From the NCBI RefSeq assembly GCF_004025535.1, contig NZ_QJRG01000033.1, positions 434,001 to 498,000 on the forward strand: 64,000 nt of DNA, written 5' to 3'. The position numbers and the translations under genes were made by a program. Position 1 is the stretch's first letter; the number at the start of each line of letters is the position of its first letter. This document shows positions 47,845 to 58,205 of the stretch, in pieces. The DNA is from Pseudomonas alkylphenolica (GTDB taxonomy: Bacteria; Pseudomonadota; Gammaproteobacteria; Pseudomonadales; Pseudomonadaceae). The notes under the pieces were generated by a model. The model made no database searches and was not told the DNA's origin. It was given only the letters and a program-made list of their open reading frames with translations.

Positions 47845-50721
47845 CTACGCCCGGTACTCATCCACCGGTACACAAGCACAGAACAGGTTGCGGTCACCGA
47901 ACACGTTGTCTACCCGGTTCACTGCCGGCCAGTACTTGTGCATACGCACATGGTCGCTGGGCGCAACACCCTGGGCAATGCTGTAGGGACGCTCCCAGAT
48001 GCCCAGCACATCCGCCAGGGTATGTGGCGCATGCTTGAGCGGGTTGTCTTCTGCGGGCCAGTTACCGTCCTGCACTTGCTGGATTTCCGCACGGATACTC
48101 AGCATCGCCTCGATAAAGCGATCCAGCTCGGCCTTGGACTCGCTCTCGGTCGGCTCGACCATCAAGGTACCCGGCACCGGAAACGACATGGTCGGTGCAT
48201 GGAACCCGTAATCCATCAGGCGCTTGGCCACATCCTCCTCGCTGATTCCGGTCAAGGCCTTCAATGGCCGCAGATCGAGAATGCACTCGTGCGCCACGCG
48301 CTCATTACGCCCGCGATACAGCACCGGGAATGCGCCACCCAACCGCTCGGCAAGGTAATTGGCCGAGAGAATCGCCACTTCGCTGGCATCGGCCAGTTGC
48401 GGCCCCATCATGGCGATGTACATCCAGCTGATTGGCAGGATGCTCGCACTGCCCCAAGGGGCTGCACTCACCGCAGTATTTTTCGGGTCCGGCCCTGGCA
48501 CCGGGACAACCGGGTGACTGGCGACAAACGGCGCCAGGTGGGCACGCACACCAATCGGCCCCATCCCGGGGCCACCACCACCGTGGGGGATGCAAAAGGT
48601 CTTGTGCAGGTTCATATGCGACACATCGGCACCGATATCGGCCGGCCGCGCCAGGCCCACCTGCGCATTGAGGTTGGCGCCATCCATGTAAACCTGGCCA
48701 CCCTGCTTGTGGATAACTTCACAGATCTCGCTGATACCCTCTTCGTAGACGCCGTGGGTCGAAGGGTAAGTCGCCATCAGGCAGGACAGCCGTTCGCCCG
48801 CCGCGAGCGCCTTTGCCTTGAGGTCCCCGAGGTCGACGTTGCCGGCCTCGTCGCACTCGACAATCATCACCTGCATGCCGGCCATCTGCGCCGATGCCGG
48901 ATTGGTGCCATGCGCAGATGAAGGGATCAGACAGATGTTCCGCTGATGCTGATGGCGGCTACGGTGGTACTTGGCAATCGCCATCAACCCGGCGTACTCG
49001 CCCTGGGCGCCCGAGTTGGGTTGCATGCAGATGGCATCGAAACCGGTGATCGCGCAGAGCCAGGCCTCCAGCTCATCGATCATTGCCTTGTAGCCCTGCA
49101 CCTGCCCGGCGGGTGCAAAGGGGTGCAGCAAGGCAAAACCTGGCCAGGTGATCGGGATCATCTCGCTGCTGGCGTTGAGTTTCATGGTGCAGGAGCCCAG
49201 CGGAATCATCGACTGGTTCAACGCCAGGTCTTTGTTCTCCAGCTGCTTGAGATAACGCAGCATCTCGGTTTCGCTGTGGTGCAGGTTGAACACCGGATGC
49301 GCGAGAAACGTGGTGCGCCGGACCAGTGCTGCCGGAATACCTTCCGGCAAGGCTTGTGCATCGAGGGTGGCGATATCCAGGCCGTGGTCGGCGCCCAGGA
49401 AGATATCGAACAGCCGCAGCACGGTAGCTTCGTCACAGGTCTCGTCGAGGCTTACGCCCAACTGGCCGCGCCCGAGGATACGCAGGTTGATCTGCGCGGC
49501 TTCGGCACTTTCGATGATCGCCGTCTGGCTGCCGCCAACTTCAAGGGTCAGGGTGTCGAAGAAGTGCTCATTGAGGCGCTTGATGCCTTTACTCTCCAGC
49601 CCGGCTGCCAGCACGAAGGTCAGCGCGTGCACGCGCTGGGCGATACGCTGCAAGCCTTCCGGACCGTGATACACCGCATAGAAGGCGGCAATGTTGGCCA
49701 GCAGCACCTGCGCCGTGCAGATATTGGAGTTGGCCTTCTCGCGGCGGATATGCTGCTCGCGGGTCTGCAGGGCCATGCGCAACGCGACATTGCCGCGCGC
49801 ATCCTTGGACACGCCGATGATGCGCCCGGGCATGGCTCGCTTGAAGGCATCGCGGCAGGCAAAGTAGGCTGCGTGGGGACCGCCATAGCCCATCGGCACG
49901 CCAAAGCGCTGTGTCGTGCCCAGTACCACGTCGGCGCCCTGCTCACCTGGTGGCGTCAGCATCAGCAGGCTGAGCAAATCGGCGGCGACACAGGCCAATG
50001 CCTGTTGTTTGTGCAGTTGCTCGATCAAGGGCCGCAGGTCGCGGATTTCTCCATGGGTATCGGGATACTGCAATAACGCTCCGAACACCTGGTAATTGCC
50101 AAGGTTATCCACCGCATCGACGACCAGCTCAAAACCAAAGCCCTCGGCGCGGGTATGCAGCACTGACAGGGTCTGTGGATGGCAGTGCTCATCGGCAAAG
50201 AACACATTGCTTTTCGACTTGGCCATGCGTTTGGCCAGGGCCATGGCTTCAGCCGCCGCCGTGGCTTCATCGAGTAACGAGGCGTTAGCCAGATCGAGCC
50301 CGGTGAGGTCGATGATCATCTGCTGAAAGTTCAGCAAAGCTTCAAGGCGCCCCTGGGCAATTTCCGGCTGATAGGGGGTATAGGCGGTATACCAGCCCGG
50401 GTTCTCAAGGACGTTGCGCAGTATGACGGTGGGCGTGACAGTACCGTGGTAGCCCATGCCGATCAGGCTGGTCCACACCTGATTCTGTTCGGCATACCCC
50501 CTGAGTTTGGCGAGGGCGGCCTGCTCATCCAGCGCGGCAGGCAGCTCCAGTGGCCCACTCAGGCGAATGCCCGGTGGCACAGTCTGCTCGATCAGTTCGC
50601 TGCGACTGGCCAGGCCAAGGGCCTGGAGCATCGCCTGCTGCTCCGAGGCATCAGGCCCCAGGTGGCGACGCAAAAACGGATTAGGGTCGTGCAGTTGGCT
50701 CAGGGACGGCGACTGGGACAT
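47845..50721 (-). CDS. gcvP: glycine dehydrogenase (decarboxylating), P-protein
   Basis: A 958-residue fused P-protein of the glycine cleavage system. It decarboxylates glycine and passes the aminomethyl group to lipoylated GcvH. The pyridoxal-phosphate lysine is K707 in [17 protein letters not shown], and the glycine-rich loop follows. Both halves of the fused alpha/beta protein are present, with an N-terminal FLRRHLGPD motif. It is the last gene after gcvT and gcvH; the 81-base spacer from gcvH contains an inverted repeat (TCTAGGAAGAGA/…TCTCTTCCTAGA) near the start. Confidence 0.97.
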   Translation of the reverse strand: MSQSPSLSQLHDPNPFLRRHLGPDASEQQAMLQALGLASRSELIEQTVPPGIRLSGPLELPAALDEQAALAKLRGYAEQNQVWTSLIGMGYHGTVTPTVILRNVLENPGWYTAYTPYQPEIAQGRLEALLNFQQMIIDLTGLDLANASLLDEATAAAEAMALAKRMAKSKSNVFFADEHCHPQTLSVLHTRAEGFGFELVVDAVDNLGNYQVFGALLQYPDTHGEIRDLRPLIEQLHKQQALACVAADLLSLLMLTPPGEQGADVVLGTTQRFGVPMGYGGPHAAYFACRDAFKRAMPGRIIGVSKDARGNVALRMALQTREQHIRREKANSNICTAQVLLANIAAFYAVYHGPEGLQRIAQRVHALTFVLAAGLESKGIKRLNEHFFDTLTLEVGGSQTAIIESAEAAQINLRILGRGQLGVSLDETCDEATVLRLFDIFLGADHGLDIATLDAQALPEGIPAALVRRTTFLAHPVFNLHHSETEMLRYLKQLENKDLALNQSMIPLGSCTMKLNASSEMIPITWPGFALLHPFAPAGQVQGYKAMIDELEAWLCAITGFDAICMQPNSGAQGEYAGLMAIAKYHRSRHQHQRNICLIPSSAHGTNPASAQMAGMQVMIVECDEAGNVDLGDLKAKALAAGERLSCLMATYPSTHGVYEEGISEICEVIHKQGGQVYMDGANLNAQVGLARPADIGADVSHMNLHKTFCIPHGGGGPGMGPIGVRAHLAPFVASHPVVPVPGPDPKNTAVSAAPWGSASILPISWMYIAMMGPQLADASEVAILSANYLAERLGGAFPVLYRGRNERVAHECILDLRPLKALTGISEEDVAKRLMDYGFHAPTMSFPVPGTLMVEPTESESKAELDRFIEAMLSIRAEIQQVQDGNWPAEDNPLKHAPHTLADVLGIWERPYSIAQGVAPSDHVRMHKYWPAVNRVDNVFGDRNLFCACVPVDEYRA

Positions 50722-50802
50722 AGCGGCTCTCTCTTCCTAGACCAAGCCTCGACCAGTCGAGGCATATTGAGTCTAGGAAGAGATTGCCGCTTTGTGTGAA
50801 AA

Positions 50803-51186
50803 CTATTCGCCGATGGCAGCAGCGTAGCCGCCAGCATCGAGCAGTTTGTCCAGCTCGGCGGTGTTGCTTGGCTTGAGTTTGAAGATCCAGCTGCCGTAAG
50901 GATCGCTGTTCAGCGACTCAGGGCTGTCTCCCAGGTCCTCGTTCACAGCGATGACTTCACCACTGACCGGCGCATAGATGTCCGAAGCAGCTTTTACCGA
51001 CTCGACCACACCGGCAGCATCGCCAGCAGCGAATACCTTGCCGACTTCCGCCAGCTCGACGAACACCACGTCGCCCAGGGCTTCCTGGGCGTGATCGCTG
51101 ATGCCCACGGTTACTGTGCCGTCGGCTTCCAGTTTGGCCCACTCGTGACTTTCGGCAAAACGCAGGTCGGCGGGGATATTGCTCAT
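50803..51186 (-). CDS. gcvH: glycine cleavage system H protein
   Basis: A 127-residue lipoyl carrier that shuttles the aminomethyl intermediate between GcvP and GcvT. The lipoylation lysine is K65 in [12 protein letters not shown], and the surrounding [13 protein letters not shown] and [12 protein letters not shown] hairpins form the lipoyl fold. The SD is GGAAAAC before the ATG. It lies 45 bases after gcvT. Confidence 0.97.
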   Translation of the reverse strand: MSNIPADLRFAESHEWAKLEADGTVTVGISDHAQEALGDVVFVELAEVGKVFAAGDAAGVVESVKAASDIYAPVSGEVIAVNEDLGDSPESLNSDPYGSWIFKLKPSNTAELDKLLDAGGYAAAIGE

Positions 51187-51231
51187 CTTGTTTTCCTCAA
51201 TAGGGTCAGCGGTAGGCCCGCCAGAATAGGT

Positions 51232-52314
51232 TCAGATCAAAATCTTGCCATGGCGCACGAAAGTCGGTTTGACCACTCGCACCGGGTACCACTTGCCACG
51301 AATCTCCACCTCGGCACGATCGGCGGTTGCCATTGGCACCCGCGCCAGGGCGATGGATTTGCTCAGCGTAGGTGAGAAGCTACCACTAGTGATCTCCCCC
51401 TCGCCAATACCAGCGACACGCACGACCTGATGAGCACGCAGTACGCCGCGCTCCTCCAGCACCAGGCCGACCATTTTTTGCTCAACGCCGTGCTCGATTT
51501 CCGCCAGCAAGCCGCTACGACCGATGAAGTCTCGCTCGGCTGGCTCCCAGGCGACACTCCAGCCCAGGTTCGAGGTCAGCGGGGTGTGGGCCTGGTCGAT
51601 GTCCTGGCCATACAGGTTCATCCCGGCCTCGAGGCGCAGGGTATCGCGTGCACCGAGGCCACTCGGGGCAATCCCGGCACCCACCAGGTCGTTGAAAAAC
51701 GCCGGAGCCTGTACCGCCGGAAAAATCATCTCCAGGCCGTCTTCGCCGGTGTACCCGGTACGGGCGATAAACCAGTCGCCTTCGGCGCGGCCTTCAAAAG
51801 GCTTGAGGTCGCGGATCAGCGCTGCCCTGGGGGCAGAGACCAGCTCGGCAACCTTGGCGCGTGCCTCGGGCCCCTGGATCGCCAGGATGGCCAGTTCCGG
51901 TCGTTCGTTGAGCGTCACATTGAAATCGCCTGCGCAGGCGTTCAACCAGGCAAGGTCCTTGTCCCGGGTGGCTGCGTTGACCACCAGGCGGTAGCCGTTC
52001 TCGCACCGGTAGACAATCATGTCGTCGATAACCCGGCCCTGCTCATCGAGCATGGTGCTGTACAGGGCCTTGCCCACTTCGTCCAGTCGTGCAACATCGT
52101 TAGCCAGCAGGCGCTGTAACCAGACGGGGGCGTCATCGCCCGTTACATCGATAACGGTCATGTGGGAAACATCGAATACCCCGCAGTCACGGCGCACCTG
52201 ATGGTGCTCTTCGACCTGCGAGCCATAGTGCAACGGCATGTCCCAACCGCCAAAATCGACCATCTTGGCGCCTAGCGCCAGGTGCAGGTCATAAAGAGGC
52301 GTGCGCAGTCCCAT
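51232..52314 (-). CDS. gcvT: glycine cleavage system aminomethyltransferase (T protein)
   Basis: A 360-residue GcvT that moves the C1 unit to tetrahydrofolate and releases ammonia. Signatures are the LYDLHLALGAKMVDFGGWDMPL start, the catalytic aspartate region CGVFDVSHMTVIDVTG and GYTGEDGLEMIFP. It is the first gene of the operon, with SD AAGGAG. The 120-base spacer upstream has a small hairpin (52371-52385) but no recognisable tandem glycine riboswitch. Confidence 0.96.
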   Translation of the reverse strand: MGLRTPLYDLHLALGAKMVDFGGWDMPLHYGSQVEEHHQVRRDCGVFDVSHMTVIDVTGDDAPVWLQRLLANDVARLDEVGKALYSTMLDEQGRVIDDMIVYRCENGYRLVVNAATRDKDLAWLNACAGDFNVTLNERPELAILAIQGPEARAKVAELVSAPRAALIRDLKPFEGRAEGDWFIARTGYTGEDGLEMIFPAVQAPAFFNDLVGAGIAPSGLGARDTLRLEAGMNLYGQDIDQAHTPLTSNLGWSVAWEPAERDFIGRSGLLAEIEHGVEQKMVGLVLEERGVLRAHQVVRVAGIGEGEITSGSFSPTLSKSIALARVPMATADRAEVEIRGKWYPVRVVKPTFVRHGKILI

Positions 52315-52433
52315 GGGTTTCTCCTTCCGGGCGTGGCGAGGCTTCGGCTTTAGGCAGCGTTTGCGCTACCCGGTCTGTAAGACCGACCACAGAATGCCGC
52401 GCATTGTAGCTGCAAGCTTGGACGCTGGCACCC

Positions 52434-54056
52434 TCAGCGCGTTTGACCGAGGTGTCGGGACGAACGTCGAATCAACCCGATAACCGGTAGCAGGCCGACC
52501 AGAATAAGCGTTAGCGCGGGTAACGACGCCCGTGCCCACTCGCCTTCGCTGGTCATTTCAAAGATGCGCACGGCCAGCGTGTCCCAGCCAAACGGACGCA
52601 TCAGCAAGGTGGCCGGCATTTCCTTGAGCACATCGACAAACACCAGCAAAGCGGCGCTCAAGGCACCAGGAACCAGCAAAGGCAGATACACCTTGATAAA
52701 CAATCGTGGCCCACCGACCCCAAGGCTACGGGAGGCCTCGGGCAGCGACGGACGAATCCGCTCAAGGCTGTTTTCCAGCGGGCCGTAGGCCACGGCGATG
52801 AAGCGCACCAGGTACGCCAGCAGCAAGGCAAACAGGCTACCCAGCAACAGCGGCCTGCCCGCCCCACCCAACCAGCTAGACAGCGGCACCACCAACTGAT
52901 TGTCCAGGTAGCTGAAGGCCAACATGATCGACACTGCCAATACCGAGCCCGGCAAGGCATACCCCAGGTTAGCCAGGCCGACGCCGGCGCGAATGCCTTG
53001 CGTCGGCGCCTGCCTGCGGGCAAACGCCAGTACCAGCGCCACACACACGGTAATCAGCGCGGCCATCGCCCCCAGGTAGAGGGTGTGCAGGATCAGGTTG
53101 GTGTAGCGCTCATCGAGGTCGAAGCGGCCACGCTGCCAGAACCACACCAGCAATTGCAGCACGGGAATGACGAAGGCGCAGGCAAACACCAACAGGCACC
53201 AGCTTGAAGCAGCCAACGCCTTGACCCCACGCAGGTGATACAGCGCATTGGCTCGGGGTCGTTCATTGCTGCCACGCACGGCACCCCGGGCCCGGCGTTC
53301 ACCGTAGAGCACCAGCATCACCGCCAGCAGCAGCAGGCTGGCCAGTTGCGCGGCACTCGACAGGCTGAAGAAGCCATACCAGGTCTTGTAGATCGCAGTG
53401 GTGAAAGTATCGAAGTTGAACACCGATACCGCACCGAAATCGGCCAGGGTTTCCATCAACGCCAAGGCAACACCGGCGCCGATGGCCGGTCGCGCCATCG
53501 GTATTGCCACCCGCCAGAATGCTTGCAGCGGCGAATGCCCCAATACCCTCGCCGCCTCCATCAGGCCCTTGCCCTGAGCGAGGAACGCGGTACGCGCCAG
53601 CAGGTAGACATAGGGGTAAAACACCAGCACCAGCACGATGATCACCCCGCCGGTGGAGCGTACCCGCGGCAAACGCATCGGCCCGAACGCCTCACGCAGC
53701 AGGGTTTGCACCGGCCCGGCAAAGTCCAGCAGGCCGACGAAGACAAACGCCAGGACGTAAGCCGGAATGGCAAACGGCAGCATCAGCGCCCAGTCCAGCC
53801 AGCGCCGACCGGGGAACTCGCACAGGCTGGTCAGCCAGGCCAGGCTCACACCCAACACGGTGACGCCCACGCCGACACCGGCAATCAGGGTCAGGGTATT
53901 GCCCAGCAAACGGCTCATCTGGGTATCGAGCAGGTGCGACCAGATCTGCATGTCGACCGACTGCCAGGACAACAGCAGTACACTCAGCGGCAGCAGCACC
54001 AGGGCGGCAATGGCGAAAACCAGGGGATACCAGCGGCGTTGGGCGGGGTGAGCCAA
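52434..54056 (-). CDS. iron(III) ABC transporter permease (FbpB/HitB-like), TTG start
   Basis: A 540-residue permease with two fused halves of about six helices each, as in ferric-binding-protein-dependent importers. EAA loops are EAARVLGHSPLQAFWRVAIPM and EASRSLGVGGPRLFIKVYLPL. The likely start is TTG at 54056 (LAHPAQRRWYPLVF), preceded by AGAGAG; in-frame sequence to 54104 looks like untranslated leader, and no ATG is available. It follows the binding-protein gene after a hairpin-rich spacer. No ATPase gene is next to it. Confidence 0.88.
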   Translation of the reverse strand: MAHPAQRRWYPLVFAIAALVLLPLSVLLLSWQSVDMQIWSHLLDTQMSRLLGNTLTLIAGVGVGVTVLGVSLAWLTSLCEFPGRRWLDWALMLPFAIPAYVLAFVFVGLLDFAGPVQTLLREAFGPMRLPRVRSTGGVIIVLVLVFYPYVYLLARTAFLAQGKGLMEAARVLGHSPLQAFWRVAIPMARPAIGAGVALALMETLADFGAVSVFNFDTFTTAIYKTWYGFFSLSSAAQLASLLLLAVMLVLYGERRARGAVRGSNERPRANALYHLRGVKALAASSWCLLVFACAFVIPVLQLLVWFWQRGRFDLDERYTNLILHTLYLGAMAALITVCVALVLAFARRQAPTQGIRAGVGLANLGYALPGSVLAVSIMLAFSYLDNQLVVPLSSWLGGAGRPLLLGSLFALLLAYLVRFIAVAYGPLENSLERIRPSLPEASRSLGVGGPRLFIKVYLPLLVPGALSAALLVFVDVLKEMPATLLMRPFGWDTLAVRIFEMTSEGEWARASLPALTLILVGLLPVIGLIRRSSRHLGQTR

Positions 54057-54105
54057 AAGGAACTCTCTGTGCAGTAATGACGACCGCGTGGCGGTCGATC
54101 GCAAA

Positions 54106-54175
54106 CAAGGCCGGGCCCCCAGGTGTTGAAACGCGGGCGCCGGCCTTGTCAGCGAATGGGGCCTGACCAGGCCCC
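54106..54175 (-). repeat. two stem-loops between iron-binding protein and permease genes
   Basis: CAAGGCCGG (54106-54114) pairs with CCGGCCTTG (54140-54148), extended by GCCC/GGGC. A second perfect repeat is GGGGCCTG-AC-CAGGCCCC (54158-54175). Neither has a T-run. They lie in the mRNA just after the binding-protein gene and would favour more of it than of the permease. Confidence 0.6.
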
Positions 54176-54195
54176 GAAAGGATAAAGCCTTGCGC

Positions 54196-55197
54196 TTAGT
54201 TCCAGCCAGCCCGATCCATTAGGCGAATGGCTTCTGCCTGACGCTTGCCGGCGATTTCGACCGGGATGGTGTCAGCCTTGAAGCTACCCCAGGCCGCGAC
54301 TTCTTCAGAGGGAGCGACTTTCGGGTTGGCCGGGAATTCCTGGTTCACACCGGCGAAAATCTTCTGTGCCTCTTCACCGGTCATCCACTCGACCAGTTTT
54401 TTGGCGGCCTCAGGATGCGGTGCGTACTTGGTCAGGCCAATGCCCGAGAGGTTGACGTGCACGCCACGGTCAGCCTGGTTAGGCCAGAACAGCTTGACCG
54501 CCAGCTTCGGGTTTTCCTTGTGCAGGCGACCGTAGTAGTAGGTGTTGACGATACCGACGTCGCACTGGCCGGCATTGATGGCCTGCAGCAAGGCGGTGTC
54601 GTCGGAGAACACATCGGTGGACAGGTTGTTGACCCAGCCCTTGATGATTTCTTCGGTTTTCTGCTCGCCGTGGGTTTCGATCAGGGTGGCGGTCAGCGAC
54701 TGGTTGTAGACCTTCTTCGCCGTACGCAGGCACAGGCGACCTTCCCAGTTCTTGTCCGCCAGGGCTTCGTAGGTGCTCAGCTCTTCGGGTTTGACCCGGT
54801 CGGTGGAGTAGGCAATGGTCCGGGCACGCAGGCTCAGGCCAGTCCAGTCGTGGGACGAGGCGCGATATTGCGGGGGAATGTTGGCGTCGATCACTTCGGA
54901 CTTGATCGGCTGCAGAATGCCCATCTGCTCTGCCTGCCAAAGGTTGCCAGCATCGACGGTCAGCAGCAGGTCGGCAGTGGCATTCTGCCCCTCGGCCTTG
55001 ATCCGCTGCATCAGCGGCGCCTCTTTGTCGGTGATGAACTTGATCTTGACCCCGGTCTTGGCGGTGTAGGCATCAAACACCGGCTTGATCAGCTCGTCGA
55101 TGCGCGAGGAATACACCACCACCTCGTCTGCCGCCTGGGCGGTTCCGCCCAACAGAGTCAGAGCCAGGGCGGCCAATACGTGCTTGCGTGGCAACAT
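54196..55197 (-). CDS. iron(III) ABC transporter periplasmic binding protein (FbpA-like)
   Basis: A 333-residue class of ferric-ion-binding protein. It has a signal peptide ([17 protein letters not shown]) and the mature start [21 protein letters not shown]. The C-lobe segment [16 protein letters not shown] holds adjacent tyrosines that bind iron in the FbpA/FutA family. The ATG at 55197 (MLPRKHV) gives a proper signal; the upstream in-frame start is poorer. It pairs with the permease gene downstream. Confidence 0.9.
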   Translation of the reverse strand: MLPRKHVLAALALTLLGGTAQAADEVVVYSSRIDELIKPVFDAYTAKTGVKIKFITDKEAPLMQRIKAEGQNATADLLLTVDAGNLWQAEQMGILQPIKSEVIDANIPPQYRASSHDWTGLSLRARTIAYSTDRVKPEELSTYEALADKNWEGRLCLRTAKKVYNQSLTATLIETHGEQKTEEIIKGWVNNLSTDVFSDDTALLQAINAGQCDVGIVNTYYYGRLHKENPKLAVKLFWPNQADRGVHVNLSGIGLTKYAPHPEAAKKLVEWMTGEEAQKIFAGVNQEFPANPKVAPSEEVAAWGSFKADTIPVEIAGKRQAEAIRLMDRAGWN

Positions 55198-55299
55198 GGT
55201 GCAGTCCTCGGAATTCAATTAAGGCGCAAATGGTAGTTAATCCCATTTGCCTTCTCAACCGAACTCACAAGGGAGGAGTTACCAGATGTTGCTGCCCAT

Positions 55300-56523
55300 T
55301 CAGACGCGCGCCAGCTCCGGCAAATCGCCGCTCAGGCCCAAGGCCTGACGCACGAACAAGGCCTTGGCTTCGGGCAATTGCTCAACCCACTTCAAACCGG
55401 TGTTGCGCAGCCAACGCAGCGGCAAGGGGTCGGCCTGGAACAAGCGCTCGAAACCTTCCATCGCCGCCATCAGCGCCAGGTTATGCGGCATGCGCCGGCG
55501 TTCGTACCGGCTCAATACGCGCACATCGGCCAGTTGCTCACCACGCTCGTAGGCATGCAAAAGCTCTTCGGCCAGTACTGCCGCATCGAGAAAACCCAGG
55601 TTGACCCCCTGCCCGGCCAGCGGGTGAATGGTGTGCGCGGCATCTCCAATCAGGGCCAGGCCTTCGGCCACATAACGTTTGGCATGACGCTGGCGCAGTG
55701 GCACACAGACGCGGGGATCGGTCTGCAGCACAGCACCCAGGCGTCCTTCGAAGGCGCGTTCAAGTTGGGCGCAGAACGCGGCATCATCCAGCTTCATCAG
55801 GTGCTCGGCCTGCTCCGGTGTGGTCGACCAGACAATCGAGCACCAGTCCTGCCGACCGTCACGCAGCAATGGCAGGAAGGCCAGCGGGCCGTCATCGGTA
55901 AAACGCTGCCAGGCGGTGGCCTGGTGGGGTTCAGCGCAGCGTACGCTGGTGACGATGGCGTGGTGCAGGTAGTCCCATTCGCGGGTTTCACAGCCGGTCA
56001 GGCGGCGTACCGCCGAGTTCGCGCCGTCGGCAGCAATCACCAGCGGCGCGCGCAGGGTACGGCCATCGGCAAGGGTCAGCAGCCAGTCGTCACCGGAGCG
56101 GCGCATCTGCTCCAGGCGCGCATTGGCCAGCAAGCCGATCTCGCTGTCGTGCAGTCGCTCCAGCAGACCGTCCTGCACCACCCGGTTCTCGACGATGTGC
56201 CCGAGCACCTCGGCGTGCACACTGGCGGCCGAGAAGTGGATCTGCCCGGTACCGCTGCCATCCCATACGCGCATGTCCGAATACGGGCTCAGGCGTCGTG
56301 CGCTGACACCTTGCCAAGCGCCCAGACGTTCAAGGATGCGCTGACTGGCCATCGACAAGGCACTGACCCGCGGCTCGAAGGCCGACTGCGCGTCAAACGG
56401 CGGGACAGACATCGGGCTGCCATCAAGCAGGAGAATTTCCAGGCCGCTGTGCTGCAACGCCAGGGCCAGGGCGCTGCCGACCATACCGGCACCGACAATC
56501 AACAGATCTGCGCGCATTTCCAT
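55300..56523 (-). CDS. UbiH/UbiF-type FAD monooxygenase of ubiquinone synthesis
   Basis: A 407-residue flavin-dependent aromatic hydroxylase. The FAD motif is DLLIVGAGMVGSALALALQ, the second dinucleotide motif is LVIAADGANSAVRRL (DG motif) and the third is LIGDAAHTIHPLAGQGVNLGFLDA. It hydroxylates a ring position of the ubiquinone precursor; whether it is UbiI, UbiF or VisC-like cannot be fixed by eye. It is the last of a minus-strand cluster with a DUF4442 gene and ubiH. Confidence 0.88.
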   Translation of the reverse strand: MEMRADLLIVGAGMVGSALALALQHSGLEILLLDGSPMSVPPFDAQSAFEPRVSALSMASQRILERLGAWQGVSARRLSPYSDMRVWDGSGTGQIHFSAASVHAEVLGHIVENRVVQDGLLERLHDSEIGLLANARLEQMRRSGDDWLLTLADGRTLRAPLVIAADGANSAVRRLTGCETREWDYLHHAIVTSVRCAEPHQATAWQRFTDDGPLAFLPLLRDGRQDWCSIVWSTTPEQAEHLMKLDDAAFCAQLERAFEGRLGAVLQTDPRVCVPLRQRHAKRYVAEGLALIGDAAHTIHPLAGQGVNLGFLDAAVLAEELLHAYERGEQLADVRVLSRYERRRMPHNLALMAAMEGFERLFQADPLPLRWLRNTGLKWVEQLPEAKALFVRQALGLSGDLPELARV

Positions 56524-56526
56524 GCC

Positions 56527-57009
56527 TTAAGCCTGTCTCGCTTGCGGCTTGAGCCGCACATAAAGGGTTTTGTCGACCCGTGCCACCAGTTCACCAGCAG
56601 CGTCACGGATATCGACCTGAAGTCGTGGCAGGTATTTCTTGCCGCCTGCGGTGTGCTCACGAATCTCGGTCAGCAAGCCCTCGTCAATGCGCAGATCGGC
56701 AAACACCGGGCCTTTGCCCGGTGCGATGAAGTCGATGCTGGCGGCCTTGTCCCAGACGATGTATTCGCGTCCCAACAGCTGCATCAGCATCAACATGTAG
56801 AACGGATCGACCATCGAGTAGAGGCTGCCGCCAAACTGGGTGCCGACATAATTGCGGTTGAACCGCGACAGGCCCATGCGCACCTTCACCTGGCAAAAAT
56901 CCGCGCTGATGCTCTGCACGCGAATGCCGGCCCCGATGTAGGGTGGATAGCAGTTCAGCAGCCAGCGCAGCATACGCGCACGCCGTGCCAGTTTCCTTGC
57001 GTCGGCCAT
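56527..57009 (-). CDS. DUF4442 hotdog-fold protein, thioesterase-like
   Basis: A 160-residue protein of the DUF4442/hotdog group. The conserved segment is VKVRMGLSRFNRNYVGTQFGGSLYSMVDPFYMLMLMQLLG, and no signal is present. It lies between two ubiquinone hydroxylase genes, 3 bases from each stop or start, so it is translated with them. A thioesterase role is suggested by the fold; its substrate is unknown. The start at 57009 fits the spacing; upstream in-frame sequence overlaps the ubiH end. Confidence 0.85.
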   Translation of the reverse strand: MADARKLARRARMLRWLLNCYPPYIGAGIRVQSISADFCQVKVRMGLSRFNRNYVGTQFGGSLYSMVDPFYMLMLMQLLGREYIVWDKAASIDFIAPGKGPVFADLRIDEGLLTEIREHTAGGKKYLPRLQVDIRDAAGELVARVDKTLYVRLKPQARQA

Positions 57010-57011
57010 GC

Positions 57012-58205
57012 TCAGCTCCGTAGGTCCGGACGGGTTCCCAGGCCCATGGCCTGTCGTGCGAACCAACGTTTGGCAGGGGGCAACAGGTCCAGCCCGAGCA
57101 GCCCCAGGTTACGCCCGGTGGCGATCAGCGGCTGAGCGCTGCCGAACAGGCGGGTGACCCGGTCGGAGAAGCCCACGGTCAGGTCCTGGTCCAGGCGCTG
57201 GCGTTCGCGATAGGCCTGCAGGGTAGCAAAGTCACCCGGCACGGCAGGGCCTGCCAACAGGCCTTCAGCCAGCGACTGCACATCACGCAGCGACAGGTTG
57301 AAACCTTGCCCGGCAATCGGGTGCAGGCTGTGCGCGGCGTTACCCAGCACCACCAGGTGCGGGCGCACCTGCTCCTGCGCCTCGACCAGCGACAGCGGGT
57401 ACAGGTGCCGGGCACCGACTTGGCGCAAGGTGCCCAGACGGTAGCCGAACACCCCCTGCAATTCACTCAGGAAGCTGCGCTCGTCCAGTTCGGCAAGGCG
57501 CTTGGCATCCATGCCGACGCGGGTCCAGACCAGCGCGCAGCGGTTTTCCGGCAATGGCAACAGTGCCATCGGCCCTTCGTCGGTGAAACGCTCGAAGGCC
57601 TGGCCGCAATGGGCTTCGCTCGGGGTGATGTTGGCGATCAGCGCACTCTGGTTGTAAGGCCGCTGGCTGACATGGATACCCAACTGCTCGCGCAAGCCGG
57701 AACGCCCACCATCGGCCAGTACGGCCAGGTCGCACTCGACCATCGTGTCGTCGTTGAGCGTCAACCTGTAGCCATCTTCCAGCGCCTGCAGGGTCGTCAC
57801 TTCAGCCGGACAGCGCCAGCTCACCACGTCGGCATCCAGGCCTTTCCACAGGCATTGACCCAGCCAGGCGTTTTCCACCACGTAACCCAGGGCGGGAACG
57901 CCCTCCTCCAGCGCATCCAGGCGAGTGGCGCCAAAACGGCCGCGGTCGGATACCTGGATCTGGCGGATCGGCTCGGCGCGGCGGCTGATGGCCTGCCACA
58001 GGCCCAGACGCTCGTAGATCTGCCGGGTACCGAACGACAACGCCGAAGAGCGCGCATCATAGCTGGGTTGAAAGGTATCGCCCGGCGCAAAGGGTTCGAT
58101 CAGCAGGATCTTCCACCCACGGGCCTTGGCCCCGGCCTGCAAGGCCAGCGCCAGGCTGGCTCCGACCAGACCGCCGCCAATGATTGCCAGATTGACCCGG
58201 CTCAT
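57012..58205 (-). CDS. ubiH: 2-octaprenyl-6-methoxyphenol hydroxylase UbiH
   Basis: A 397-residue FAD monooxygenase of ubiquinone synthesis. Motifs are LAIIGGGLVGASLALALQAG, VLADGGRSGLREQLG and VLGNAAHSLHPIAGQGFNLSLRD. The start ATG overlaps the stop of pepP by four bases, an order (pepP-ubiH) conserved among gammaproteobacteria, which supports the name UbiH over UbiF. Confidence 0.92.
   Translation of the reverse strand: MSRVNLAIIGGGLVGASLALALQAGAKARGWKILLIEPFAPGDTFQPSYDARSSALSFGTRQIYERLGLWQAISRRAEPIRQIQVSDRGRFGATRLDALEEGVPALGYVVENAWLGQCLWKGLDADVVSWRCPAEVTTLQALEDGYRLTLNDDTMVECDLAVLADGGRSGLREQLGIHVSQRPYNQSALIANITPSEAHCGQAFERFTDEGPMALLPLPENRCALVWTRVGMDAKRLAELDERSFLSELQGVFGYRLGTLRQVGARHLYPLSLVEAQEQVRPHLVVLGNAAHSLHPIAGQGFNLSLRDVQSLAEGLLAGPAVPGDFATLQAYRERQRLDQDLTVGFSDRVTRLFGSAQPLIATGRNLGLLGLDLLPPAKRWFARQAMGLGTRPDLRS

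Noticed and set aside
52315..52433. possible glycine riboswitch before gcvT
   Set aside because: The spacer is only 119 bases, lacks the tandem aptamer core sequences, and shows only a short hairpin (52371-52385).
55378..57135. 585-codon open frame on the plus strand
   Set aside because: It crosses three real minus-strand genes of the ubi cluster in the opposite sense; codon pattern is a shadow of those genes.
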